Source: Caloramator australicus RC3 (GTDB lineage: Bacteria > Bacillota > Clostridia > Clostridiales > Caloramatoraceae). Taken from it: 64,000 nt of DNA. Position numbers and translations under genes: made by a program. The notes beneath the pieces are model-generated. The model was not told the DNA's origin, ran no database searches, and was given only the letters and a program-made list of their open reading frames with translations. Below, one piece after another: positions 33,707-41,504 of the stretch. The stretch covers positions 62,001 to 126,000 of the forward strand of contig NZ_CAKP01000096.1 of assembly GCF_000297115.1 (NCBI RefSeq), given 5' to 3'. The first letter of the stretch is position 1; each line of letters begins with the position of its first letter.

Positions 33707-34446
33707 TCAAAGCTTTTATTTTAAGTTTACAGTTTCTGACTCGGCTGCCAGTAAATATTAAAGTCGATTTTAATGAATCAACAATTAAAAAGATGACTTT
33801 TTTCTTTCCGTTTGTTGGGGCAATTATTGCAATGATAATTAATATTCCTTTTATGATAAATAAATTTAATAAAGAATTAGAGGCCTTTTTTTCCTTAGCG
33901 TTATGGATTTTTATAACTGGAGGATTACATATAGATGGTCTTTCAGATACATGTGATGGTTTTTTTTCAGGAAGGGATAAGGAAAAAATCCTTGATATAA
34001 TGAAGGATAGCAGGGTAGGAACTTTTGGAGTTATTGCGATTGTCTTTGATATTTTAAGTAAATTTCTTATTTTGAAAAATTTATCGAGAAAAAGCTCATT
34101 AATCGCTTTAATTTTAGCTTTGGGATGGGCAAGATTGTTTACTTCGTTTTTATTTACTTACGGTAAAAGTGCAAGAAAAGACGGACTCGGAAGTTTATTT
34201 ACAGGAAGGGATAGGCAAGTTTATTTTATTTTTTCTGTGGTTATTTTTGGAATATTATCTTTTGTTTTAGCTGGTTCAAGGTTTTTTATATTGTTAATTA
34301 TCGGAATTTTAAATACCCTGTTGGTAATGAGATTATCTTATAAAAAGATAGAAGGATTAACAGGAGATATTTATGGGGCTTCTATAGAATTAAATGAAAT
34401 AGTTCTTCTTCTGTCATGGGTGGTGTTAGAGTGGATTTATATTTAG
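33703..34446 (+). CDS. cobS: Adenosylcobinamide-GDP ribazoletransferase (cobalamin synthase)
   Basis: 247 residues, polytopic membrane enzyme joining alpha-ribazole (phosphate) to AdoCbi-GDP. Conserved active-site region GGLHIDGLSDTCDGFFSGRDKEKILDIMKDSRVGTFG split over short motifs (GGLHIDGLSDTCDG, MKDSRVGTFG), and ALGWARLF. Overlaps cobU at its start and cobC at its end. Confidence 0.95.
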   Translation: MIKAFILSLQFLTRLPVNIKVDFNESTIKKMTFFFPFVGAIIAMIINIPFMINKFNKELEAFFSLALWIFITGGLHIDGLSDTCDGFFSGRDKEKILDIMKDSRVGTFGVIAIVFDILSKFLILKNLSRKSSLIALILALGWARLFTSFLFTYGKSARKDGLGSLFTGRDRQVYFIFSVVIFGILSFVLAGSRFFILLIIGILNTLLVMRLSYKKIEGLTGDIYGASIELNEIVLLLSWVVLEWIYI

Positions 34447-35027
34447 TGAGACATGGAGAAAGTGAAGATAATGAATTAGGTGTTTATTCAGGGAGTTCAG
34501 ATTGCAATTTGTCTTTGAAGGGGATAGCAAATGTAAAGGCTTTAAAACCATATTTAAAAAAAATAAAATTTGAAAAATGTATATCTAGTCCATTAAAAAG
34601 ATGCATTCAAACGGCAAATATTTTATTTACAGGACCCTTTGAGATCGATGAAAGATTAAGGGAAATAAATTTTGGTATTTTTGAGGGACTAAGTTATAAT
34701 AGCATTCTTGAAAGATTTCAAAAAGAAGTTATGGAATGGAACAAGGATTTTGTAAACTATAAAATTCCAAATGGCGAAAGTTTAAAGGATTTATATATTC
34801 GCACAGAAGAATTTATAAAATCTTTAGATATGAATAATAAAAAGTTATTAATAGTTACCCATGGAGGAGTAATAAGATGTTTTTTATGTTATGTCTTTAA
34901 TGATATAAATTTATTTTATAAGTTTCAAGTTGACCCAGCATCTATAACTATCATATCTATTCATGATGATTTTACATATATTAAGGCCCTTAATGTAAAA
35001 TCAATTATTCCATATAGGGGGGATTAA
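34431..35027 (+). CDS. cobC: Alpha-ribazole phosphatase, histidine phosphatase family
   Basis: 198 residues. The catalytic motif LVRHGESEDN is at the N-terminus, ISSPLKRCIQTA is the second arginine region, REINFGIFEGLSY follows, and VTHGGVIRCF holds the second histidine. It dephosphorylates alpha-ribazole phosphate or cobalamin phosphate. GTG 34431 is chosen because GGGTGG lies 7 nt upstream; ATG 34416 has no site. The start region overlaps cobS. Confidence 0.9.
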   Translation: MDLYLVRHGESEDNELGVYSGSSDCNLSLKGIANVKALKPYLKKIKFEKCISSPLKRCIQTANILFTGPFEIDERLREINFGIFEGLSYNSILERFQKEVMEWNKDFVNYKIPNGESLKDLYIRTEEFIKSLDMNNKKLLIVTHGGVIRCFLCYVFNDINLFYKFQVDPASITIISIHDDFTYIKALNVKSIIPYRGD

Positions 35028-35028
35028 A

Positions 35029-35745
35029 ATGCGAAAAATTATATTTTTAACTTTGTTTTTATTATTTCAAATTTCAAGTATTGTTCATGCAATGCATATT
35101 TCAGAAGGATTTTTGCCTATAAAATGGGCGATATTTTATTTTGTTATTTCATTTCCAGTTATATTTTTAGGAATGAAAAGGGTTATAGAAATTTCAAACA
35201 AAGAAAAGGATTCAAAGCTTTTATTGGCCCTTTGTGGAGCATTTATATTTTTGCTTTCTGCTTTAAAATTACCTTCTGTTACTGGTTCATGTTCACATCC
35301 AACAGGAGTTGGACTTAGTGCTATAGTTTTTGGTCCGTTAGTTACTTCGGTTTTATCCATGTTGGTATTATTATTTCAAGCTATATTTCTGGCTCATGGA
35401 GGGTTAACAACATTAGGAGCAAATACTTTTTCTATGGGCATAGTTGGTCCTTTTGTTTCATTCTTAATTTATAAGTTTTTAAAGGATAAAAATAAAAAGC
35501 TTTCAGTGTTTTTAGCAGCTGCTCTGGGAGATTTATCAACTTATGTTATAACTTCTATTCAATTAGCTCTTGCATTTCCGTCGAATAATGGAGGGTTTTT
35601 TGCTTCATTAGTGAAATTTCTTGGTATTTTCGCATTGACTCAAATTCCTTTAGCTGTTGTTGAGGGGATATTTACTGTTATAATTTTTGATTATTTATTT
35701 GAAAATACTAGGCAAAGTTTTAAATTATGGGGGGAAAAACAGTGA
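35029..35745 (+). CDS. cbiM: Cobalt ECF transporter S component CbiM
   Basis: 238 residues. A cleavable signal (RKIIFLTLFLLFQISSIVHA) leaves Met22-His23 (MHISEGFLP) at the mature N-terminus, the known metal-binding end of CbiM/NikM. Conserved GSCSHPTGVGLSAIVFGP and LAHGGLTTLGANTFSMGIVGP follow. It selects cobalt for the corrin pathway. The stop overlaps the cbiN start (GTGA). Confidence 0.95.
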   Translation: MRKIIFLTLFLLFQISSIVHAMHISEGFLPIKWAIFYFVISFPVIFLGMKRVIEISNKEKDSKLLLALCGAFIFLLSALKLPSVTGSCSHPTGVGLSAIVFGPLVTSVLSMLVLLFQAIFLAHGGLTTLGANTFSMGIVGPFVSFLIYKFLKDKNKKLSVFLAAALGDLSTYVITSIQLALAFPSNNGGFFASLVKFLGIFALTQIPLAVVEGIFTVIIFDYLFENTRQSFKLWGEKQ

Positions 35746-36041
35746 AAAGAAATTGGTTGTTAGGATTAATAGCATGTTTAATAATAATAACATCATTGCT
35801 AATAGGTTCTCAAAGAGGAGATTTGGGAGGTGCTGACGATAAGGCGCAGGATGTCATATCTGAGGTTGCTCCAGATTATAAGCCATATTTTAACAGTATA
35901 TTTGAGCCCCCTTCAGGTGAAATAGAAAGTTTGATTTTTGCACTTCAATCTGCCGGTGGAGCTTTCATTATTGGGTATGTTTTAGGAAGGAAGAAAAATG
36001 ATAAAAGAGATAATCTTGTTTTCAAAGAACAGCAGAGCTAG
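35742..36041 (+). CDS. cbiN: Cobalt transporter accessory subunit CbiN
   Basis: 99 residues from GTG 35742 behind GGGGGG. Two membrane helices (WLLGLIACLIIITSLL and ALQSAGGAFIIGYVLG) surround an extracytoplasmic loop with GGADDKAQDVISEVAPDYKPYF, the family hallmark region, and FEPPSGEIESLIF. It loads cobalt onto CbiM. An in-frame ATG at 35727 lies within cbiM. Confidence 0.9.
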   Translation: MKRNWLLGLIACLIIITSLLIGSQRGDLGGADDKAQDVISEVAPDYKPYFNSIFEPPSGEIESLIFALQSAGGAFIIGYVLGRKKNDKRDNLVFKEQQS

Positions 36042-36696
36042 AAGTATTATTCCTCAAAAAAAATTTATTTTATGCATTTTGATTATAGTATTTAATGGAT
36101 GTTTTAATAGTTTTAGACAGTTTTTAATCAATTTTGTAGTTTTAATTTTTCTACATCTAAAATATGAAACGCCTATTATAAAAGTTTTAAAATATGTTTT
36201 TTCGTTAACATTATTTTATATTTTAAGCGGCATAACTTTTTTAATAGATGGAAATTTTAGCTTGTTTTATTTAATGTGTTACAGAGGATTTATAAATTCT
36301 CTTTCGATAACATTTTTTATATTTACAACTCCATTAGATGATATCCTATTTATTATGTCTAAAAATAAAGCTTTAATAGATTTAGTTGATATTGCAAAAC
36401 TTATGGAAAGATTCATAATCGTGTTAGAAGATGAACTTTCAATAATGATAAAGTCAGCAAAGTCAAAGGGTGGTTTTGACTCTAATATAAAAATGATTAA
36501 AACAAGTGCAAAGATTGGAGCCTTACTTTTTAAAAATATGTTTTTTAAATGGCAAGAAATAAAAGTTTCAGTTGATTCACGTTGTTTTAATGGTAAGCTT
36601 TCATATTTCGATGTTAGTTTTAAAAAAAGTTTTTTAATTGAGATATTGATAGTTTTTATATTTATTATTAATTTAATAATTTTAGATTGCATGTAA
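35998..36696 (+). CDS. cbiQ: Cobalt ECF transporter transmembrane (T) component CbiQ
   Basis: 232 residues, several membrane segments. The cytoplasmic coupling region contains SAKSKGGF (an A-R/K-G-type motif) and ELSIMIKSAK. It overlaps cbiN by 44 nt. It links CbiMN to an ATPase, but the usual cbiO gene does not follow: the next gene is an unrelated S component 12 nt downstream. Confidence 0.88.
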   Translation: MIKEIILFSKNSRARSIIPQKKFILCILIIVFNGCFNSFRQFLINFVVLIFLHLKYETPIIKVLKYVFSLTLFYILSGITFLIDGNFSLFYLMCYRGFINSLSITFFIFTTPLDDILFIMSKNKALIDLVDIAKLMERFIIVLEDELSIMIKSAKSKGGFDSNIKMIKTSAKIGALLFKNMFFKWQEIKVSVDSRCFNGKLSYFDVSFKKSFLIEILIVFIFIINLIILDCM

Positions 36697-36708
36697 AGGG
36701 GCGATAAG

Positions 36709-37206
36709 ATGAAAAATGTTAAAGAATTTAATGTTAAAACAGTTACTTATATGGCGATATTAATTGCCTTATCCTTCATAGGGTCTTTAATTAAAATCCA
36801 AGGTTCAATTGCTTTTGATTCAATGCCAGGTTATTTTGCTGCAATAATTTTAGGACCCTATTTAGGTGGAATAGTAGCTTTGTTAGGGCACTTACTTACA
36901 GCAATAACAAGTGGCTTTCCTTTAACTATACCTATGCATATTATTATTGCTTTGGAGATGTTTGTATTTGCTTATGTATTTTCTATTACATATAAAAGGT
37001 ATAATCCATATATAGCAACTGGTATAGTTACAATATTAAATGGTCCTATTGCAGCATTGATAGCATCTGCTATTTCAATTTTATTTAAACTACCATTAAA
37101 TGGATGGCCATTATTTTATGCTGTAGTTATTCCGCTTACTATTGCATCTTTTTTAAATTCTTTAATAGCTGTTCTAATCTATAGAGTTATCAAACAAAAA
37201 CTATAG
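36709..37206 (+). CDS. cblT: ECF transporter S component, probable alpha-ribazole transporter CblT
   Basis: 165 residues, about five or six helices, with the S-component pattern MAILIALSFIGSLIKI, FDSMPGYFAAIILGPYLGGIVALLGHLLTA and PMHIIIALEMFVFAY. In Firmicutes such an S component accompanies the alpha-ribazole kinase CblS, which is present downstream (38371-39114). The last one or two residues may derive from the cobO remnant, because cobO homology appears to begin before the stop codon in another frame. Confidence 0.78.
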   Translation: MKNVKEFNVKTVTYMAILIALSFIGSLIKIQGSIAFDSMPGYFAAIILGPYLGGIVALLGHLLTAITSGFPLTIPMHIIIALEMFVFAYVFSITYKRYNPYIATGIVTILNGPIAALIASAISILFKLPLNGWPLFYAVVIPLTIASFLNSLIAVLIYRVIKQKL

Positions 37207-37207
37207 A

Positions 37208-37393
37208 TTGGTTTCATTAGATGAAGTTTTAAATTTGATAAAGTTAAAACCGGAAAAAACTGAACTTATTTTAACAGGACGCTATGCTCACAAGGAAATA
37301 ATAGATATCGCTGACCTGGTTACTGAGATGAAAGAAATAAAACATTATTATTATATGAAGGGTGTAATGGCAAGAAAAGGAATTAAATATTAA
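37208..37393 (+). pseudogene. Remnant of corrinoid adenosyltransferase (CobO/BtuR type), C-terminal part only
   Basis: 61 codons corresponding to the end of CobO: SLDEVLNLIKLKPEKTELIL, TGRYAHKEIIDIADLVTEMK and a closing HYYYMKGVMARKGIKY. The P-loop and about two thirds of the protein are missing. Family-like residues (NYRL) can be read upstream to about 37199, inside the 3' end of cblT. There is no ribosome site. Probably a deletion joined cblT to the interior of cobO. Adenosylation must then come from another gene (for example PduO type) outside the window. Confidence 0.75.
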
Positions 37394-37418
37394 AAACATT
37401 AAAACTGCAGGGATAAAT

Positions 37419-37532
37419 ATGTTTAAAAGTAAAATTAAATTTATATCTTTAGGTATAATTTTGACTATTATGTTGACTTTCTTATCTTGTGCTAAAACTC
37501 AAATACCTGAAGGAACAAAGGAAGCTTTCTAA
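37419..37532 (+). pseudogene. Lipoprotein signal peptide, truncated (probable BtuF-type binding protein)
   Basis: Starts at ATG 37419 behind GCAGGGA. The first 28 codons read as a lipoprotein leader: positive KSKIKF, hydrophobic core, lipobox LSC at Cys24, then AKTQ. From about codon 28 the sequence becomes tnpB in another frame and stops at 37532. The identification as a cobalamin-binding protein rests only on the BtuD-like remnant on the far side of the insertion and on the operon context. Confidence 0.65.
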
Positions 37533-37980
37533 AAAACAATTAGGTAGTAGTAACTTTAAGAAACAAGCTAAGAAAGTAGCCAAAATACATGAGAAGATAA
37601 GAAACCAAAGGGAAGATTTTTTGCAAAAGCTGTCCTCTAAAATTATAAACGAAAACCAAGTTATAATTTTGGAGGACTTAAAGGTTAAGAATATGTTAAG
37701 AAATAACAAACTATCAAAGTCCATATCAGATGTAGCATGGTCAAAATTTGCAAATATGCTTGAATATAAAGCATTATGGTATGGAAGAACAATAGTAAAA
37801 ATAGATATGTTTTATCCATCAAGTCAAATATGTAATATATGTGGTTATAAAAATGAAGAAGTAAAAGACTTAAACATAAGGGAGTGGGAATGTCCAATAT
37901 GTAGGACAGTCCACGATAGAGATGTAAATGCAATTAAAAATATATTAAAAGAGGGAAAGAGGATATTAGGTATAGCATAA
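37489..37980 (+). pseudogene. tnpB: IS200/IS605 TnpB (OrfB), C-terminal part
   Basis: 163 codons of a protein normally near 400. Present: the segment [20 protein letters not shown], the RuvC-II glutamate in [12 protein letters not shown], the zinc ribbon CNICG...CPIC, and Ruv[16 protein letters not shown]. The N-terminal RNA-binding part and the RuvC-I aspartate are missing, so it cannot be an active RNA-guided nuclease. The apparent GTG start at 37489 lies in the lipoprotein remnant. Confidence 0.88.
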
Positions 37981-38084
37981 GTAAAAACAGTAGGGTAGGG
38001 ACTACTCGAATTAACGCCTGTGGAGATAGTAGGTAAAAGGTCAATGAAGCAGGAATCCCGCGACTTTAGTCGTGGGAGTTTCAA
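37490..38084 (+). mobile_element. IS200/IS605-family insertion remnant (right part)
   Basis: Consists of the tnpB 3' part and a complete-looking right end that finishes in TTTCAA (38079-38084). TCAA is the right cleavage sequence known from IS608. The left end, tnpA and the 5' half of tnpB are absent. Left junction at about 37490-37500 in a lipoprotein leader; right junction in a BtuD-like gene. The element and the missing host genes were probably lost in one deletion after insertion. Confidence 0.8.
37981..38084 (+). ncRNA. Omega-RNA-like right-end RNA of the IS605 element
   Basis: Between the tnpB stop and the right end there are several small stems, ending in the stem TCCCGCGACT/AGTCGTGGGA (one G-U) directly before GTTTCAA. 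In related elements this region forms the scaffold of the guide RNA for TnpB, and the bases after TCAA (here ATAAATTATCAGGTAGAA, btuD sequence) act as guide. Transcription here is unproven. Confidence 0.6.
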
Positions 38085-38366
38085 ATAAATTATCAGGTAG
38101 AAATTTTGGATTTGCTTTTAAAATTAAAGGAAGAACTAAATATTACAATTTTTTGTGTATTACATGATTTGAATATGGCTTCACAATATAGTGATTTTTT
38201 AATAGCAATGAAGGATGGACGAATAATTAAAGTTGGAACACCTAAAGAGGTTATAAATAAAAATGTTATTAAAATGCTTTTTAATTTAGAAGTTTCTGTT
38301 TTTACAAATCCTATTAATAACAGGCCATTTATAGTTCCTTTGTCTAAATTGACGCAAATAAGGTGA
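38085..38366 (+). pseudogene. ABC transporter ATPase, C-terminal third (BtuD/FecE type)
   Basis: Reading starts at the IS junction with INYQVEILDLL and continues through ITIFCVLHDLNMASQYSD (H-loop histidine) and KDGRIIKVGTPKEVI to a normal stop. Walker A, the Q-loop, the ABC signature and Walker B are missing. These features match siderophore/cobalamin importer ATPases rather than CbiO. Non-functional remnant. The next gene cblS follows 4 nt downstream and is intact. Confidence 0.82.
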
Positions 38367-38370
38367 TAAT

Positions 38371-39114
38371 ATGAGGATTGAAAGATACAGGGATTTAACA
38401 ATAATTGATTTAGACGATGAAAAATATCTTGTTGTTGCTTGTGATTCTTGTGGAGGGGTTGGAAAAAAAGAATTTGACGTTGTCAGAGCCGAGCCTGAAA
38501 TAGTAGGTTATTATACCGCTTATGTTCCATTGGCTGAGGTTATATCTATAAAGGCACAGCCAATTACGATAATAGATACTCTTTCGGTTGAAATGGATAA
38601 TTATGGAATAAAGATCATTGAAGGTATTAAAAAATTATCCAGGGAAGCTGGTTTGGTTGATTGTATTTTAAACGGTAGCACGGAAGAAAATTTTAAAACT
38701 GTGCAAACAGGTGTTGGAATTACTGTTATAGGATATCTTTTAAAAAAGAATTTTCCAATAACAACCCATGAAGGTGATATAGCGTTGATAGTAGGAATAC
38801 CAAAGGTTGGAGAAGAAGTATTAGAAGATAAAGGAGAAATCTTGACGATAAAAAAACTTATTGAAATTAGGTCTATAAGCTATGTTAAAGAAATTCTTCC
38901 TGTAGGCTCAAAGGGGATTTATGTTGAGTTAAAGGAGATTGAAAGGGCTAATAATTTAAAACTGGTTTATAGAAATCAAATTGATATAGATTTAAAAAAG
39001 TCTGGAGGACCATCAACCTGTGCAATTGTTACATTAGAAGAAAAATATTTGGAAGATTTTAAATCGAAAATTGATATCCCTATACACATATTAGGAAGAT
39101 TTTATAAGGAGTGA
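38371..39114 (+). CDS. cblS: Alpha-ribazole kinase CblS (AIR synthase-like)
   Basis: 247 residues of the PurM/AIR-synthase superfamily. Landmarks are YRDLTIIDLDDEKYLVVACD, DSCGGVGKKEFD, TVQTGVGITVIGYL, HEGDIALIVGIPKVGEEV and LKKSGGPSTCAIV. In Listeria and Geobacillus a protein of this type phosphorylates alpha-ribazole, giving the CobS substrate without CobT. With the S component cblT it forms a salvage route for the lower ligand. The function is assigned from family memory and operon context. Confidence 0.78.
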   Translation: MRIERYRDLTIIDLDDEKYLVVACDSCGGVGKKEFDVVRAEPEIVGYYTAYVPLAEVISIKAQPITIIDTLSVEMDNYGIKIIEGIKKLSREAGLVDCILNGSTEENFKTVQTGVGITVIGYLLKKNFPITTHEGDIALIVGIPKVGEEVLEDKGEILTIKKLIEIRSISYVKEILPVGSKGIYVELKEIERANNLKLVYRNQIDIDLKKSGGPSTCAIVTLEEKYLEDFKSKIDIPIHILGRFYKE

Positions 39115-39118
39115 TTAA

Positions 39119-40567
39119 ATGAGAATAATGGTTCAAGGAACATCATCCTCCTGTGGTAAAAGTATAACTGTTGCAGCTCTTTGTAGGATATTTTATCAAG
39201 ATGGTTACAGGGTATGTCCATTCAAATCCCAAAATATGTCATTAAATTCTTATGTGGATGATGAAGGATTAGAGATGGGAAGAGCTCAAGTTCTTCAAGC
39301 TCAAGCTGCAGGTATACAGCCAAGAGCTTTTATGAATCCAATTTTGTTAAAACCTACCACAGATAAAAAAAGTCAGGTTATTATAATGGGGCGTCCATAC
39401 AAAAATATGGATGCAGTTGAGTATTTTGAATATAAAGCTAACCTTAAGGATAAAATTAAAGAAATATACAAAATGATAGAGAAAAATTTTGACATAGTCG
39501 TTATAGAAGGAGCTGGAAGTCCTGCAGAAATAAACTTGAAAGAAAATGATATTGTGAATATGGGTATGGCAGATATTGCAAATTCAAAAGTCATTTTAGT
39601 GGCAGATATTGATAAAGGTGGAGTATTTGCTTCAATTTATGGAACATACATGTTGCTTGAAGATGAAGAAAGAAAAAGAATAAAAGGAATAATTATAAAT
39701 AAATTTAGAGGGGATAAATTACTTCTAAAAAGCGGAATCGAAAAAATTGAATCATTAATAAATGTTCCGGTTATAGGTATAGTGCCCTATTTTAATTTAA
39801 AACTTGAAGACGAGGATGCTGCAGGATACAGAAAGGAAAAGGCCAATGGCAAAATTAATATTAGGGTTATAAATCTACCTAGGATTTCAAATTTTACAGA
39901 TTTTGATGCTTTTATGTTTGACGAGGATGTAACTATCAAGTTTATTGATAGACCTATTGAGCTTGAAGGTGCAGATATGGTAATAATACCTGGAAGTAAA
40001 AATACTTTAGAGGATTTAAGATGGTTAAAAGTCAGCGGATTTTATGATGAACTTTTAAAATTTGATGGTATAGTGTTTGGTATATGTGGCGGATATCAAA
40101 TGATGGGGAATAAAGTAATAGATGTAGAAGGTTGGGAAACACAAAAGGGAGATTTTGAGGAGGGACTTAAGTTTTTTGATACAACAACTTTTTTGCTTGG
40201 AGATAAAAAGACAAGAAATATTTCAGGACAAGCTTTTGGTAAAAGAATAAAAGGATATGAAATACATATGGGAAAAACCATAAATAATAAAAATCCTTTT
40301 GTTGAAATAAATTTTGAAAAAGAAAATTATCTTGATGGAGATTATAAGGATAATAAGTATTTTGGAACATATGTTCATGGAATTTTTGATTCAGGAGAGT
40401 TTAGGAGTTTTATTTTAAATTTAATTAGGGATAAAAAGGGGATAAGAATAAAAAAGTCCGTTGATTTGGATGAAAAAAGGGAGGAGGAGCTTAATAAACT
40501 TGCGGACATTTTTAGACAAAATGTGGATATAGATTTCATATATAAGCTCATGAAAGAGGAAGAGTGA
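39119..40567 (+). CDS. cbiP: Adenosylcobyric acid synthase (glutamine-hydrolysing)
   Basis: 482 residues (CobQ/CbiP, EC 6.3.5.10), amidating four side chains of adenosylcobyrinate a,c-diamide. N-terminal dethiobiotin-synthetase-like domain: MVQGTSSSCGKS, CPFKSQNMSLNSY, EGAGSPAEINL and DIDKGGVFAS. C-terminal glutaminase domain with the nucleophile in FGICGGYQMMG and a late HGIFDSGEFR. Confidence 0.96.
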   Translation: MRIMVQGTSSSCGKSITVAALCRIFYQDGYRVCPFKSQNMSLNSYVDDEGLEMGRAQVLQAQAAGIQPRAFMNPILLKPTTDKKSQVIIMGRPYKNMDAVEYFEYKANLKDKIKEIYKMIEKNFDIVVIEGAGSPAEINLKENDIVNMGMADIANSKVILVADIDKGGVFASIYGTYMLLEDEERKRIKGIIINKFRGDKLLLKSGIEKIESLINVPVIGIVPYFNLKLEDEDAAGYRKEKANGKINIRVINLPRISNFTDFDAFMFDEDVTIKFIDRPIELEGADMVIIPGSKNTLEDLRWLKVSGFYDELLKFDGIVFGICGGYQMMGNKVIDVEGWETQKGDFEEGLKFFDTTTFLLGDKKTRNISGQAFGKRIKGYEIHMGKTINNKNPFVEINFEKENYLDGDYKDNKYFGTYVHGIFDSGEFRSFILNLIRDKKGIRIKKSVDLDEKREEELNKLADIFRQNVDIDFIYKLMKEEE

Positions 40568-40568
40568 T

Positions 40569-41495
40569 ATGATTGATATTTTGTTAGGATGTATTTTAGA
40601 TTTGATATTTGGTGATCCTTATTGGTTTCCACATCCTGTAAAATTTATGGGAAAACTTATTGCATTTGAGGAAAAGATTTCAAGAAGATTGTTTAGAGGT
40701 AATGGTTTATATTTTGCAGGATTTTTAATTGTTTTAATTAATATATCTTTAGCATATTTTATTCCATTTTATATTTTGAAAGCTTTAAGGTTTAATAAGT
40801 ATATATATCATGCTGTAAATATATTTTTTATATATACTTTGGTGGCTGCAAGAAGTTTAAGGGATGAGGCTTTCAAGGTTTTTAAAGCATTAAATATTTC
40901 TTTAGATGAAGCAAGATATAGACTTTCTTTCATAGTAGGACGTGATACTAAAAATTTAGAAGAAAAGGAAATTATAAGGGCAACAGTAGAAACAGTTGCT
41001 GAAAATACTTCTGATGGAGTAATTGCTCCTATTTTTTTCCTGATCTTTGGAACTCCTTTAGGATTTGTTTATAAAATGGTAAATACAATGGATTCAATGC
41101 TTGGATATATGAAGGAAGAATATAGGTATATTGGTTTTTTCCCTGCTAAGACAGATGATATTTTCAATTTTATTCCTGCACGTATTACAGGATTTCTAAT
41201 GATATTGTCAGGGATATTCAATTATGATATAAAGTATGCTTTAAAAATAATGATAAGAGATCGAAAAAATCATAAAAGTCCAAATTGTGCTTATCCTGAG
41301 GGTGCAGCAGCTGGACTTTTAAAGGTAAGGCTCGGTGGAGATAATTATTACTTTGGTGAACTTGTTAAAAAACCTACGATTGGTGATGCGGTTAGAGAGT
41401 TAGAAAAGGAAGATATATTAAAAACTATAAAAATAATGTTTAGAACAGAATTTTTGTTTTTAATAATTTCATTAATATTAAGTTTTTGGATTTAA
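40569..41495 (+). CDS. cbiB: Adenosylcobinamide-phosphate synthase
   Basis: 308 residues, membrane protein. It attaches (R)-1-aminopropan-2-yl phosphate to cobyric acid. The family start DILLGCILDLIFGDPYWFPHPVKFMG is present in parts (LIFGDPYWFPHPV), then SFIVGRDTKNLEEKEI, ATVETVAENTSDGVIAPIFF, MVNTMDSMLGY and SPNCAYPEGAAAGLLKVRLGG. One nt after cbiP. Confidence 0.96.
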   Translation: MIDILLGCILDLIFGDPYWFPHPVKFMGKLIAFEEKISRRLFRGNGLYFAGFLIVLINISLAYFIPFYILKALRFNKYIYHAVNIFFIYTLVAARSLRDEAFKVFKALNISLDEARYRLSFIVGRDTKNLEEKEIIRATVETVAENTSDGVIAPIFFLIFGTPLGFVYKMVNTMDSMLGYMKEEYRYIGFFPAKTDDIFNFIPARITGFLMILSGIFNYDIKYALKIMIRDRKNHKSPNCAYPEGAAAGLLKVRLGGDNYYFGELVKKPTIGDAVRELEKEDILKTIKIMFRTEFLFLIISLILSFWI

Positions 41496-41504
41496 GGAGG
41501 ATGT

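Noticed and set aside
36709-37206. Reading this S component as a cobalt or biotin transporter
   Set aside because: It lacks the CbiM N-terminal metal site, and the nearby CblS kinase fits alpha-ribazole better.
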